A DNA stretch of 64,000 nt from Rebecca billardiae RCC1528 (lineage: Eukaryota; Haptophyta). How positions within the stretch are numbered: the stretch's first letter is position 1; each line of letters opens with the position of its first letter. The notes under the pieces are model-generated. The model had not been told where the DNA came from. It did not search any database and saw only the letters and a program-made list of their open reading frames with translations. A program made the position numbers and the translations under genes. Below, one piece after another: positions 50,631-59,943 of this stretch. The stretch lies in assembly GCA_965240325.2 (NCBI GenBank), contig OZ251223.1, forward strand, positions 3,100,001 through 3,164,000, read 5' to 3'.

Positions 50631-51141
50631 TTTTAATGACTTTGACTACGGTTTGATTGATTATGACGGTGCGATTTCTTGATTCAGACTACACTGTCAG
50701 ACTCAGAGTCATCGTCAGACATAATCCATTAATCGGCACCGGTGACGCGTCCGAGTCACGAGTGCGGTTTGGCCGTGGCCGTACCCGCGGTCAGACGATG
50801 TGATGCCTGCGCCGCCGATTCGGCGCCGAATGTGGTCCGAGCAGGGGCACCTGCCCGGATCCTCGCGCACGAGCATGGACGGGGCGCCGCTCCGGCGGCG
50901 TCTGATGCGGTCGTGATCCGCGACCGTCACTCGTCAGGCGTCTCACTCACTCCGTCTGAGCGGACCTGCCGCGGGCCCGGCGGCGTCGCAGACTGGCGGC
51001 CGAGTCGCTCGACTCGGGCTCAGGCGCGGACCGGACGCCCGGTCGAAGCCGCGATGTCGATGAGTAGCGTCAAGCAGTCGAATCGAGCCTCACAGCCACA
51101 GGCCATTGACACTAGCTCAGACTGTTTGACTGCATGGGCCA

Positions 51142-51317
51142 GGCCGGATGCAGTGGCCGTGCAGCAGCCGCCCAGCCACCCTCGCGAGGATCTTGGGGGG
51201 GGGGACGAGTGGCCCCCATCGAACCCCTCGGCCGGATGCAGTGGCCGTGCAGCAGCCGCCCAGCCACCCTCGCGAGGATCTCGGGAGGGGAACGAGAGCC
51301 CCTCCCTCGAACCCCTC
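51142..51317. repeat. Two-copy 88-bp tandem repeat
   Basis: Units start at 51142 and 51230 (GGCCGGATGCAGTGGCCGTG ... CGAACCCCTC) and a third begins before diverging. It lies just downstream of the stop codon of the minus-strand partial gene. Confidence 0.75.
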
Positions 51318-51338
51318 GGCCGCCCACGCGCAGCGCGC

Positions 51339-51780
51339 TCACAACTGCTCCCAGTGCAGCGAGTACACGTTGGACGACTTTCCTGTGCCCTGCGAGATGG
51401 TGCACATGTACGTCTCGGGCGCGAGGTTGTACACCCTGTCGAAGACATTGTCCACATCCGAGTGCGCGATTGTTGAGAACACCATCTGCGTGGAGGGCAA
51501 GTGCCCGTCCGTGCACGACTGCCCCACCCCCATCTCCTTTGCAAACTCCTGCAGCACGTTGATGGTCACGTTCTCATCCGCCTTCACCTGCACATCGCAC
51601 GCGTACTTTACAAAGAGCCCCCCGTCGCCATGGCAGCTCGGCAGGTCCGGTGCGCTACCATGGTCGTGGTTCCACCGTTTCGCCTGCTGCACATACTCCT
51701 CTAGGACGCCTCCATCGTTGCCCCCACCGCGCGGCATGGCCGCGCACACGGAATGCCAAGCGCGTGTGCAACCCTGCGCG
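51339..51780 (-). CDS. Hypothetical protein, terminal exon
   Basis: The 3' part of a minus-strand gene with stop at 51339-51341. Protein-like sequence of about 130 residues: LEEYVQQAKRWNHDHG, CHGDGGLFVKYACDVQVKAD, ENVTINVLQEFAKEMGVG, MVFSTIAHSDVDNVFDRVYN, LAPETYMCTISQGTGKSS, ending VYSLHWEQL. An acceptor-like CTTCCGCGCAG lies just before 51780, so earlier exons upstream are likely but could not be traced through the repeat-laden DNA. Alternatively ATG 51737 starts a short complete gene. The alternating polar/hydrophobic pattern suggests a small alpha/beta domain; no family is recognised. Confidence 0.45.
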
Positions 51781-51998
51781 GAAGCGTGCGGGGTGGGCTG
51801 GAGCGCTGTGAGACGGTTGGAAGGCTTGACAGGGACGCAAAACGCACGCAGGCAGGCCAGCGTGATCGACCTTCGCGCCCGTGCGTGTCTGCTCGGCAGG
51901 ACGCGCGCGTGCAGGGTGCGCACCCGTGGGCGCGACACAGGAGAAGCCGGCGGCGGCGGGATCCCGCCGCCAAGCGAAAATTATTCGAACTGCTTGGC

Positions 51999-52124
51999 AA
52001 AAAATAATAGCAAAAAGCGGGATTTATCTTACGGCCGCAATTTCGGTTTTCCCCTTGAGATCTTCCTTTGCATCCCGGCTTGTCGTCCGCCATCGTGCCT
52101 CGAACTCGGCGTGGTGGAAGACGG
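51999..52124 (+). repeat. 126-bp duplicated unit, copy 1
   Basis: Runs from AAAAAATAATAGC through CTTACGGCCGCAATTTCGG to GTGGTGGAAGACGG. It appears identical to 58149-58274. Confidence 0.85.
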
Positions 52125-52409
52125 CCTCCAAGCAAGGGGCTTACAAAATACCACTGGGGGCGAAAGCGCCAGTGAGGAGCCCCGTCGGATGCGATGTACA
52201 TGAGACGGAAAGTGTCCGGGAGCTCGTATGAGGAAAACACAGGAATGCCTGGGAAGAAGTAATGAGGTCACGACAGATCTACCCGCTTTCCCGGATTCAA
52301 ACTTCTCGCACAGTGTTTTCCGCTGACCGGACACTTTCCGTCTCATGTACATCGCCCGACAGCTGTGTTTCGCCCCCAGTGGTATTTTGTAAGCCCCTTG
52401 CTCCAAGGC
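52124..52409. repeat. Imperfect inverted repeat
   Basis: Arm 52124-52219 (CTTACAAAATACCACTGG ... GACGGAAAGTGTCCGG) pairs with 52327-52409 (CCGGACACTTTCCGTC ... CCAGTGGTATTTTGTAAG). A 107-bp loop and internal indels are present. It abuts the 126-bp duplicated unit and could be part of the same element. Confidence 0.7.
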
Positions 52410-53051
52410 GTCTCGTCTCCTCGCCCGCTCGGCGGAGCTCCATCGTGCGAGAGACCGGTCCGGGAGCCCCAGCACGATGGAGTCCTCCGTGTTCGGCTGT
52501 GACGACGCGTTCAAGGACAAAGAAACATACGAAATCGTCTGCGGCTTCGGTTTTGAACCTGCGGCTTCGTCCGCCGCCCCGGAGATCTTTCGATTGGTAC
52601 CCTCATCACTCCCTGGCTCCCAGGGGTTCGTCTAAATGCACCCCCCCCATAGGGTCAGTGGACGTCCCTGACTGTGGCTGGAGCCGTCTACCTGAGACTG
52701 TACCTCGCGGTCGATAACTCGGACGACTCGTGTAGTTATGTTAAGTCGTGACTTGACGAGTGACGTGGCCCGTGTCATGCCGACTCACAGCCACAGGCTT
52801 TCTGCGCACGCAGACTTGGCAGGTCTCACCTCAGAATCCTGATGCGGGTGCAGTGTGACAGTCGAGATCATCAGTATTCAGTGGACAGCTCCGTAACCTG
52901 CTCCGAGTGCTCGGTGCCGAATCCGCATCGTCCGTGTCGCGCGCGGCCGAAGGAATGGTACGCGTCGGTATGGCCCGTGATCTGCAGCGGCGGGCCGGGC
53001 CGCAGGCCGGGCCCAGAGCGTGTGTTGGCCGTTTTCCCTATTCTCGGCTCC
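52410..53051. other. Intergenic region
   Basis: About 640 bp; nothing beyond short, biasless open frames was seen. Confidence 0.4.
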
Positions 53052-54054
53052 TTAGCACGCGAGCGTCGCCGTCGTCGCCATGTGCTCGTCAGCGCGCAGG
53101 CGCCGGCGCAGCGCGGAGCCTGCGGACATCGCCAAGACGACCGTGCCCACGAGCGCCACCACCAACACCAGCGCGAGCATGCTCGCACTCGCCGCGTCGA
53201 GCTCGAGCGCCTCGTCCTGGGCGAGATGGCGAGACATGAAGCCGCATTGGCCGAGCACCTTGCAGCGCAACTGTGCAGCTATCTGCGCGAGTCGGGCAGC
53301 GGTCGGCAGCGGGTGGACGTGAGAAGAGGGGACGAGGCCCGCGCGAGGGAGGGGAGGGGGGGGGGGGTCGGTGAGCTGTTGGGAAGCAGTAGAGTCCGGC
53401 CGCCACATAAGGCCGCTGGCGCGTGGATGGAGCTGGATGACCCAGACTCACCGTGAAGAAGCACGCGGCCCGGCACGCAGCTGACGGGGGAGGGGACGGA
53501 GCGGGCGGTGGGGTTGGAGGCGGGGGGGGCGGGGAAGAGGGCGGGGTTGAGGGCGAGGTTGAGGGCGAGGGCGAAGGGGGCGGGGCGGTGCAGTCGAGCA
53601 CGTTAAAGCCAGAGCAGCCTGCTGTGTCGCATGTCCAGCCGGATTGGCCGCAGCTGAACTCGGCAAGGACTGAGGTTGGGCCCACCGTGGTGATCTGGCT
53701 GGGCGCAGTGCACGTGATGGTCGTAGAAGGAGCAGGTGCGAGCTGACGGCCATGGACGCCGACTGAGGAGGTATGCGCCTCCTCCGCGTCCCCAAGCATA
53801 CGTGCGCGGCGTCGGACGCACGTCGGTGTAAAGAAAAAGCTGCAAGCTTCCTGCAGATCTGATGAACTCCCAGCGTCGCACTTCATCCAGCAACCATTAG
53901 GAACGCCCCCCGTCGTCAGTTCAAAGTAGATCGTCGGCGCAGAGGTGGCCGCCAGCACGCCGAAAATCAGCTCCTCTGCATCACACCCGGCCGCGCTGAC
54001 GAAGGTCGACTGCTGTGACAGCAGCAGCAGCGCTGTGGCGAGCCACGAGCGCAT
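53052..54054 (-). CDS. Secreted/cell-surface protein with Pro-rich stalk and C-terminal membrane helix
   Basis: Two exons, 54054-53452 and 53282-53052, joined by a 169-nt GTGAGT...CGCAG intron; 277 residues. A clear signal peptide (MRSWLATALLLLSQQSTFVS, cleavage near AAG) leads to a Cys-containing ectodomain (NGCWMKCDAGSSSDLQEAC, then FSCGQSGWTCDTAGCSGF). A hydroxyproline-rich-type stalk follows (PPPSPSPSTSPSTPPSS and PPPPPPTPPP, about 165-190). After the splice, RCKVLGQCGFMSRHL and a strong transmembrane helix (ASMLALVLVVALVGTVVLAM) end in a short basic tail. The topology is type I membrane with a short cytosolic end. Pro-rich stalks of this kind occur in algal cell-wall and scale proteins, so a surface role is likely. 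The upstream in-frame ATG at 54183 would hide the signal peptide and is rejected. Confidence 0.7.
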
Positions 54055-54734
54055 CGTTGCGGCAGCGGCGGAACCTGAGCCGGTGAAGTGTGATGATGAG
54101 CGGTGAACCGGTGAACCCGGCTTACTTATGGCCCGCGGTGCAGGGCGGAGCGCGTAGCGTGGAGCCCCACCGGGGGCCCTCACTACGTTGTCAAAAAGAT
54201 CTTTTGATCAAAGAAAAGGGGACGGGGGACGATGTTTAGGGTTGTTGGAGGGTGAGTTTTCGATTTTTTGAGGGGTACGGTACAATGCTGTCCATCCCAA
54301 GCTTAAAAGGCCGCGCCCGGGTCATTTCTCCCACCCGTCCCAGCCCCCTACATCAAGGCTCCTGGTATTTGAAAATACCCGCAGCTATTCGTTACCAGCC
54401 CATTTCATAATCACTGAGCTCAAAACATTCCATGGAATGTTTTGAGCCCGCTGAGCCGAAGACGGGCTCACGGGCTTTCTGGGACGGGTGGTGCCGGCCC
54501 GTGCCAGGCGGGGGATGTGTGACCACGGATCCCATCCGTGAGCACGCGCAAAGCGCTGGAGCGCGCGATAGGTGTTGGCAGTAGTCTACCCGACACACGG
54601 CGGCTCGGTCGCGCTGGAGAGGCGCTCCGACATCGTCGGGAGCGTTCAGATCGGGACCCCGGCCGGCGGCCCGGCGATTTTCCCGAGCCGCGCCCCGCGC
54701 GAAAAAAAATCCGGCCATAAAACCCGGTAAATGT
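54055..54734. other. Intergenic region with a 30-bp perfect palindrome
   Basis: The 54418-54447 sequence is a perfect inverted repeat (GCTCAAAACATTCCA and its complement). Otherwise no gene or repeat was recognised. Confidence 0.5.
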
Positions 54735-57410
54735 TTAAAAGACCGCTGGAAAATCGCCAGGGACCCACCTAGGCCAAGGGAGTGGCATGGGACACCAGCG
54801 GACGGGCCGCGCGGGGAAGCGGGGCGGCGCGCTCGCAGGGCGAGAGGCGCGGACGGGCCGCGCGGCGAAGAGGTTGAGGCGGTGCGGCTCGTTCACGTGC
54901 ACGCCCGGCCAGGTTGAATGCCGCATGGCCGTCGCGCAGAAGCTGCACGCGTGCGTGTAGAACTGCTGCTCGCGCCCGCCGCCCTCGCTGGCGTCGTCGT
55001 CTGTGACCTCGCCGGCGTCGTCATCGCTCGCGTCGTCGGTGCTGCGAACGTGGGCGTCGTCGGCGCCGCCGGCGCTGCGGTCGTCGTCGCTCGTGTCGCT
55101 CCCCGCGGGCATCGCGTCGCCATGCTCCTCGTGCGCGCCGCCGTTGCCGCCGGGTGCGGCGCTCGGCAGGCGCACGGGCTTGCGCACGTACTCGTCATCC
55201 GGCACCGGCCACATCACGATCATCTCGTCGATGGCGCGTCCGCTCTGCCGGCTGATCTGCTCGAGCAGGGGCCGAAACACGCGGTGCGCGCGGAGGTCGT
55301 TGTGGTCGTGAACGCCGACGAGCACCACGCGGTGCACCTCCGCCGGGTACATGGTGTACCCGCAGCTGTAGCACATCGTCGACGGCTGCTCCGTGTACCG
55401 GCGCACGACGCGTCGCAGTCGATTCCACTTCGTCTTGTTCAGCGCGCCCAGCTGCGTGCGCTCGTGATGCCGGTCGTGATCGGCGTCGCACAGCTCGTTG
55501 ATGGTGGCGATGTGGTCGGGCATGCGCGTCGAGCGCGATTGCGCGCCGTGTGCCGCCGCTCGGCGCGCCGCGCCGAGGTCGCCCCACAGCGGCGTCACGA
55601 TGATGGAGTCCGCGAGCGCGTACAGGCGCGCGTCGCGCACGCTGAGAGTAGGCGCGAGCGCGTTGTAGTGTGTGCCGGCCTGGTCGCGCCACACGTGCAC
55701 GAGGCGCAGCTCGCGCATGTCCGCGGGCTCGCCGCGCTCGTGCCGCTGCCCATTCAGCCACGCGCGAATGTCGCCGGTGATGGTGCCCAGCCGCGTCTCG
55801 GGCGTCACGTCGCCGAGCGCGTAGGTGTACTCCGTCGCAGGCGGCGCGCGTGCAGCCTTGAGATATACATCTCGGCTGACGCAGTCGTAGCACTGCGCGC
55901 ATGGGTCGGCGGTGCCGTCGTCGTCGATTTCGTCGTCCTCACCGTCTTCGTCGTGCCAGCACACGCGCGCGCAGCACGTGCAGTCGTCGTGCGCGATCGC
56001 ATCGGCGTGCATGACGATGCGGTCGGGCGTCACGCGGAAAACCCAGTGCTGCGGGATGCGCGCGCGCTGCCGCGCCCAGTCGATCTCCGCGTCGGGCGGC
56101 ACGGCGGCGCCGGGCGGCACGGAGGCCCACTCGTAGGTGGGCTCGAAGGGCGACACGGTTGCGCGCGGCACGAAAGCCGGAAATGGTGCTGCCGAGTCCG
56201 CGTCGGGTGCGTGCGCGTCCGCCGGCGCCGCGTCGGCCTCCGCGCCGCCGCGATCGTCGGGTGACGCGGGCGCGTCGAGCTGTAGGAAAGATTGCACGCG
56301 CGCGCACTCCTGGTCGTCGCGGCGCACCGCGGCTGGGTTGCTCATCGCGCGTGCGTGCGCGAGCAGCTCGGCGGGCGGGTTGGGCGGGAAGCATCGTGCG
56401 AGCAGGCCCGGCTGGAACGCGTTGCAGTGGCGCTCGAGCTCCGCGTAGCGCGCGGCGTTGCTGGCGCGGTTTGGCTTGCCCGGAATGGGCACGTACCCAG
56501 GTCTGCGCAGCGTACCGCGCCCGCCCCAGCGCGCAACCCATGCAGCGCGCAGCAGCTCGAGATCGTCTGCCACAGTCCACAAGCCGCCGAGCAGGTGTGT
56601 ACGCAGGCGCGCATCTGCGCGCCCCTTGGCGTACGCCTCGAGCGCCGTTGTCAGCTGGAAAAACGTGTGAAGCTCGTCGGTCGCGTCAGCAGCGGCTCCG
56701 CTGCCCGCAGCAGGCGTGGAATTCTGCGCCGTGCTCGCTGCGGTGGATGGTGCTGGTGTTGGTGGTGTATCGGTCGTGGCGGGCGCGTTCTTCGCGGGTG
56801 GCGGTGCGTTCGGCGAGCCGGCGTGCAGCAACGATGGCGCGTGTGCTGATGATGGCACGCTCGGTGCGGTGGTGGCCGCTGTGCTCGCACACGCAGGCAG
56901 ACATGTTAGTTGCGAGCGTAGTGGTTGGTGTGAGCAACGAGATGAGTGGCACCGGTCGTGCGATGCCGGCGCAGGTGGTAGCGGTTGCAAGTTGAAGATG
57001 GCGTCGTGTAAGGCGCGATCGCGGCGTAGCAGCTCGTTTCGAAGCAGCCGCACGCGCCCATTGCAAGTTGTAAGCCCCGCCTCCCGCGGGTAGAATGACG
57101 ATCGAGGTTTTTGGGATCGTTTCGAATCGTAAGCCGCCTGCAGCAGTACGATATCGGGCGGCGCTGTTCGTGACGGCGTAAGCGAGCGCAGAATGGCGTG
57201 CAGATCGTGTACGCGATCTCCCAGCATCGCTTGCAATGCGTCTGCGCACGCATCCGTTGATGTCGACCGAGGTGTGTGTGATTGATGGGTCGACGGTGGC
57301 GGCGTTGGCCCTGACGAGCCTTGCGCCGGTGGTGCGCCGTTCGAGAGAGCCGGTTGTGCTGCTCCCCTTCGACCGGCGTTCGGCGCCGCGATGCACACGT
57401 CTTCGTGCAT
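54735..57410 (-). CDS. Large hypothetical protein with several Cys-pair clusters
   Basis: 891 residues, single open exon, ATG 57410. The N-terminal 260 residues are Pro/Ala/Ser-rich. A helical region follows (DELHTFFQLTTALEAYAKG, LLGGLWTVADDLELLRAAWV). Residues about 460-510 carry Cys/His clusters interrupted by an acidic run (DDCTCCARVCWHDED, DPCAQCYDCVSRDVYLK). Downstream are a globular part (ETRLGTITGDIRAWLNGQR, YALADSIIVTPLWGDLG), a second Cys pair in MCYSCGYTMYPAEVHRVVLV, an Asp-rich linker and a third pair (HACSFCATAMRHSTWPG). The pairs suggest zinc-ribbon or degenerate zinc-finger folds. No family is identified with confidence. An element-encoded protein (for example the Cys-rich N-terminal part of a Helitron-type protein) is possible but no helicase or HUH motif is present. 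The final 50 residues look like read-through. Confidence 0.55.
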   Translation of the reverse strand: MHEDVCIAAPNAGRRGAAQPALSNGAPPAQGSSGPTPPPSTHQSHTPRSTSTDACADALQAMLGDRVHDLHAILRSLTPSRTAPPDIVLLQAAYDSKRSQKPRSSFYPREAGLTTCNGRVRLLRNELLRRDRALHDAIFNLQPLPPAPASHDRCHSSRCSHQPLRSQLTCLPACASTAATTAPSVPSSAHAPSLLHAGSPNAPPPAKNAPATTDTPPTPAPSTAASTAQNSTPAAGSGAAADATDELHTFFQLTTALEAYAKGRADARLRTHLLGGLWTVADDLELLRAAWVARWGGRGTLRRPGYVPIPGKPNRASNAARYAELERHCNAFQPGLLARCFPPNPPAELLAHARAMSNPAAVRRDDQECARVQSFLQLDAPASPDDRGGAEADAAPADAHAPDADSAAPFPAFVPRATVSPFEPTYEWASVPPGAAVPPDAEIDWARQRARIPQHWVFRVTPDRIVMHADAIAHDDCTCCARVCWHDEDGEDDEIDDDGTADPCAQCYDCVSRDVYLKAARAPPATEYTYALGDVTPETRLGTITGDIRAWLNGQRHERGEPADMRELRLVHVWRDQAGTHYNALAPTLSVRDARLYALADSIIVTPLWGDLGAARRAAAHGAQSRSTRMPDHIATINELCDADHDRHHERTQLGALNKTKWNRLRRVVRRYTEQPSTMCYSCGYTMYPAEVHRVVLVGVHDHNDLRAHRVFRPLLEQISRQSGRAIDEMIVMWPVPDDEYVRKPVRLPSAAPGGNGGAHEEHGDAMPAGSDTSDDDRSAGGADDAHVRSTDDASDDDAGEVTDDDASEGGGREQQFYTHACSFCATAMRHSTWPGVHVNEPHRLNLFAARPVRASRPASAPPRFPARPVRWCPMPLPWPRWVPGDFPAVF

Positions 57411-58148
57411 GATCGCAGGTTATCTCCGCGGCGTGTCTGGACCACCCGGGCTTGCTTGCATCGGGCGTCTGGGTGCGTGGCTTACCGATCCTGCTCTTCA
57501 GCGTTAGTTGTGAAGTGTAGCTGTGAATCGGTTTATGGTGAATGGTTTGATGAGGGTGAGAGGGTTCACGTGAATCTGTCATTAACAAGTGGACCCTCGG
57601 AAGATTCGCGAGGAGCGTGTTGATCCGCCAGGTATGATACTGCTTATATGGCGGTGAATTGTAATTAACTGCTAGGTGTTCGGACGTTGTACACCCGTTT
57701 TGCTTCATGCGTACAAGGCTGCTGATTGCTTAGATTCTCTCTCTACCTTACAATATCTGTGCAGCCCCAGCGTCCCTGTTTGTTGAGTAGTATTGATATT
57801 ATATTTAACGACTGGTTTCTAATGTGCATACTTGTTGCATATTGTGAATAGGAAGAAGCGGTGGCGCGAAGCTCGTGTGGATCACAGCTAAGTTGTGCAT
57901 AGATGTTGCATATTGTGATTAAGAAAAAGCGGTGGCGCGAAGACTGTGTGGATTACAGCTTTAGTTGTTCTTGTGAGAATTCTGCGTTTTTTAATGACCA
58001 TTAAGTTGTCATTAGTCCTTACGAGCATTGTCTGAGGTTGTTCATTGGCTGCTGCACGAAATCTCGCACGATCTGTTGTGATCACCTCCGATCTGCAATT
58101 CTTTGAGAAATTCTCAAAAACTTGGAAGTTCGTAGCATTGTGAGGTGT
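57411..58148. other. Intergenic region with tandem duplication
   Basis: AT-richer interval. A 71-bp unit (GTGCATA ... TTGCATATTGTGA ... AGCGGTGGCGCGAAG) is tandemly repeated at 57824-57894 and 57895-57966 with about ten differences. No gene seen. Confidence 0.55.
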
Positions 58149-58274
58149 AAAAAATAATAGCAAAAAGCGGGATTTATCTTACGGCCGCAATTTCGGTTTT
58201 CCCCTTGAGATCTTCCTTTGCATCCCGGCTTGTCGTCCGCCATCGTGCCTCGAACTCGGCGTGGTGGAAGACGG
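58149..58274 (+). repeat. 126-bp duplicated unit, copy 2
   Basis: Apparently identical to 51999-52124 and ends 46 bp before the start codon of the SNARE gene, so it is probably part of that gene's 5' flank or UTR. Either this flank was copied to 52 kb or the reverse. Confidence 0.85.
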
Positions 58275-58320
58275 GTGGCTCGACGTGCGCGTGGCGCGCG
58301 AGTGAGCTGATCGAGGCGCC

Positions 58321-59370
58321 ATGGAAGACCCCTTCCAGGTCGTCAAAGAGTCCGTCGCTGTCACCCCGCCGCCGACCCGCCAGCGCTTGCGCTCGAGTGG
58401 CGCACAGGTGCTGCGCTTGCGCGGCAATCTGGCTCATCCCCTGCCCCTACCCCTCTTCCACACGCCCACAGCGAGGTTCAGCACTCCCTCAGCGTGGTGA
58501 ACGAGCTTCACAAGCGGTGGAAAGAGATATACAAGTCGGCAACCGGGACGGACACAGAGGAATACGAGTGGACAAAGTCAGAGCTGCTGTCCGGCCTGCG
58601 GTCGATCGAATGGGATTTGCAAGACCTTGAGGAGACGATTGGCATCGTGCAGGGCAACCGCGAGAAATTCGGGCTGAGCGACGAGGAAATTGCGTCGAGA
58701 AAAGAGTTTGTTGACGGCACGCGCTCGAGCATCGCGACGATCCGAGCAGAGGTGAACAGCGCGGAGGCGAGCGAGACCAGCTCGAAGCCGACCACGTCTG
58801 CGAGCAAGCGCGCGGTGAAGAAGGCGGGGACGGAGAGGGAGTCGCTGCTCGCAGCCGACAGCGCTGCCGCGGATGCGGGCACCAGCAAGCTAACGAGCAT
58901 TAAGGTGCGTCGCCCTCGTGCCGAGCGGCCAGTGTTCGGCCAGGGTCGTGCCAGTGCAGCCAGCAGTCGGTGCCGAACAGTGAGGGACTCGAGCGTGCTC
59001 ACCCGCGTGGCGCGCGCAACCCCGCGCCGCGCAGGTGGATTCTGCGGCACATGCAGACAACTCGCGCTTCATCTCGGACGAAGCGCAGAAGCAGCAGCTC
59101 GTGATGAAAGAGCAGGATGCGCAGCTGGATGTCATCTCGAGCTCGGTGACCAGGCTCAAGGACATGGGCCACGAGATAAACGCCGAGCTGAAGGTGCAGG
59201 ACAAGCTGCTCGATGAGATAGATGAGAAGACCGAGTCGACACGCACGCAGATGGGTGCCGCGATGAAGGGGCTGACCAAGCTGGCAAAGGACTCAGACAA
59301 GGGGAAGATGTGCCTCATCCTCGTCCTGTCGCTCATCTTGATCGGCTTGTGCTATGCCATCTTCTCGTGA
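58321..59370 (+). CDS. STX6: Qc-SNARE of the syntaxin-6/SYP61/Tlg1 type
   Basis: Three exons: 58321-58353, 58476-58904 and 59035-59370, giving 265 residues; introns of 122 nt (GTCGCT...GCGAG) and 130 nt (GTGCGT...GCGCAG). The N terminus MEDPFQVVKES matches the family's MEDPFF start. The Habc domain continues HKRWKEIYKSATGTD, WTKSELLSGLRSIEWDLQDL, EETIGIVQGNREKFGLSDEE. The SNARE motif in exon 3 reads ISDEAQKQQLVMKEQDAQLD, VISSSVTRLKDMGHEINAEL, KVQDKLLDEIDEKTESTRTQ, with the central layer Gln in the expected QD...LD context. A C-terminal anchor (CLILVLSLILIGLCYAIF) ends the protein. Syntaxin-6-type SNAREs act in trans-Golgi/endosome fusion. The first intron's donor is weak but the phase and 122-nt length fit, and the join restores the family N terminus. 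Confidence 0.9.
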
Positions 59371-59943
59371 AGCCAGTGGCAACGCACGGACTGAAATAGA
59401 AGCTGTCCGCTGCCATCCGACATCGGCGCCGGCCTTCCTCGGTCTCGGAGCTGGACGCGGCTCCTGACGGCCGCCGGCGCGCCTTCGGCTTCGCGGACCG
59501 CCTGCTGGCGGCCGCATGTGTAGTCGCTCAGATTCGCGTCTGAATTGATCGATCTATACTATAGAGTCGTCGTCTGAAATAACTACTCCGAATCGATCTG
59601 CTGAATTACTCGGTGCCAAAGGCTACGCCGGGCGTAGGCTACGGGCTCGGAGACGAGTATTGAGTAACAATCAGGCCCCGCAGATTCCGACGACTCCCGA
59701 CGGTGACTGACGACCCGGTGTGAGCCTGTGCCTGGTCGGCGGGCCCGCGACTGCCCCGACAGGCCCGACTGGCGGTTGAACCGAGGCGGTTGAACCGACT
59801 AACCGAATCGTGAAGTCGCCGACTACTCACGACGAGACGACTCGAGGATTGAGGATTCGCGTCGCGTACTCTCGTCATCACACACAGTGTCATGAACCGC
59901 ATGGTGCGCTCCTGACATCAGATCGGGGCGGACATGACGATGC
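59371..59943. other. Intergenic region between convergent genes
   Basis: 570 bp between the SNARE stop and the STK19-like stop. Nothing recognised. Confidence 0.4.

Larger units (their letters stand above)
49295..51338. other. Intergenic region with foldback element and tandem repeat
   Basis: No supported gene. It holds the inverted repeat at 49482-50384, a minus-strand dispersed-repeat copy at 50562-50630, and two tandem copies of an 88-bp unit starting GGCCGGATGCAGTGG at 51142 and 51230. Confidence 0.55.

Noticed and set aside
54735-57410. Helitron identity for the Cys-cluster gene and its flanking palindrome
   Set aside because: No HUH replication motif, no helicase motifs and no TC...CTRR ends were found; kept only as a possibility.
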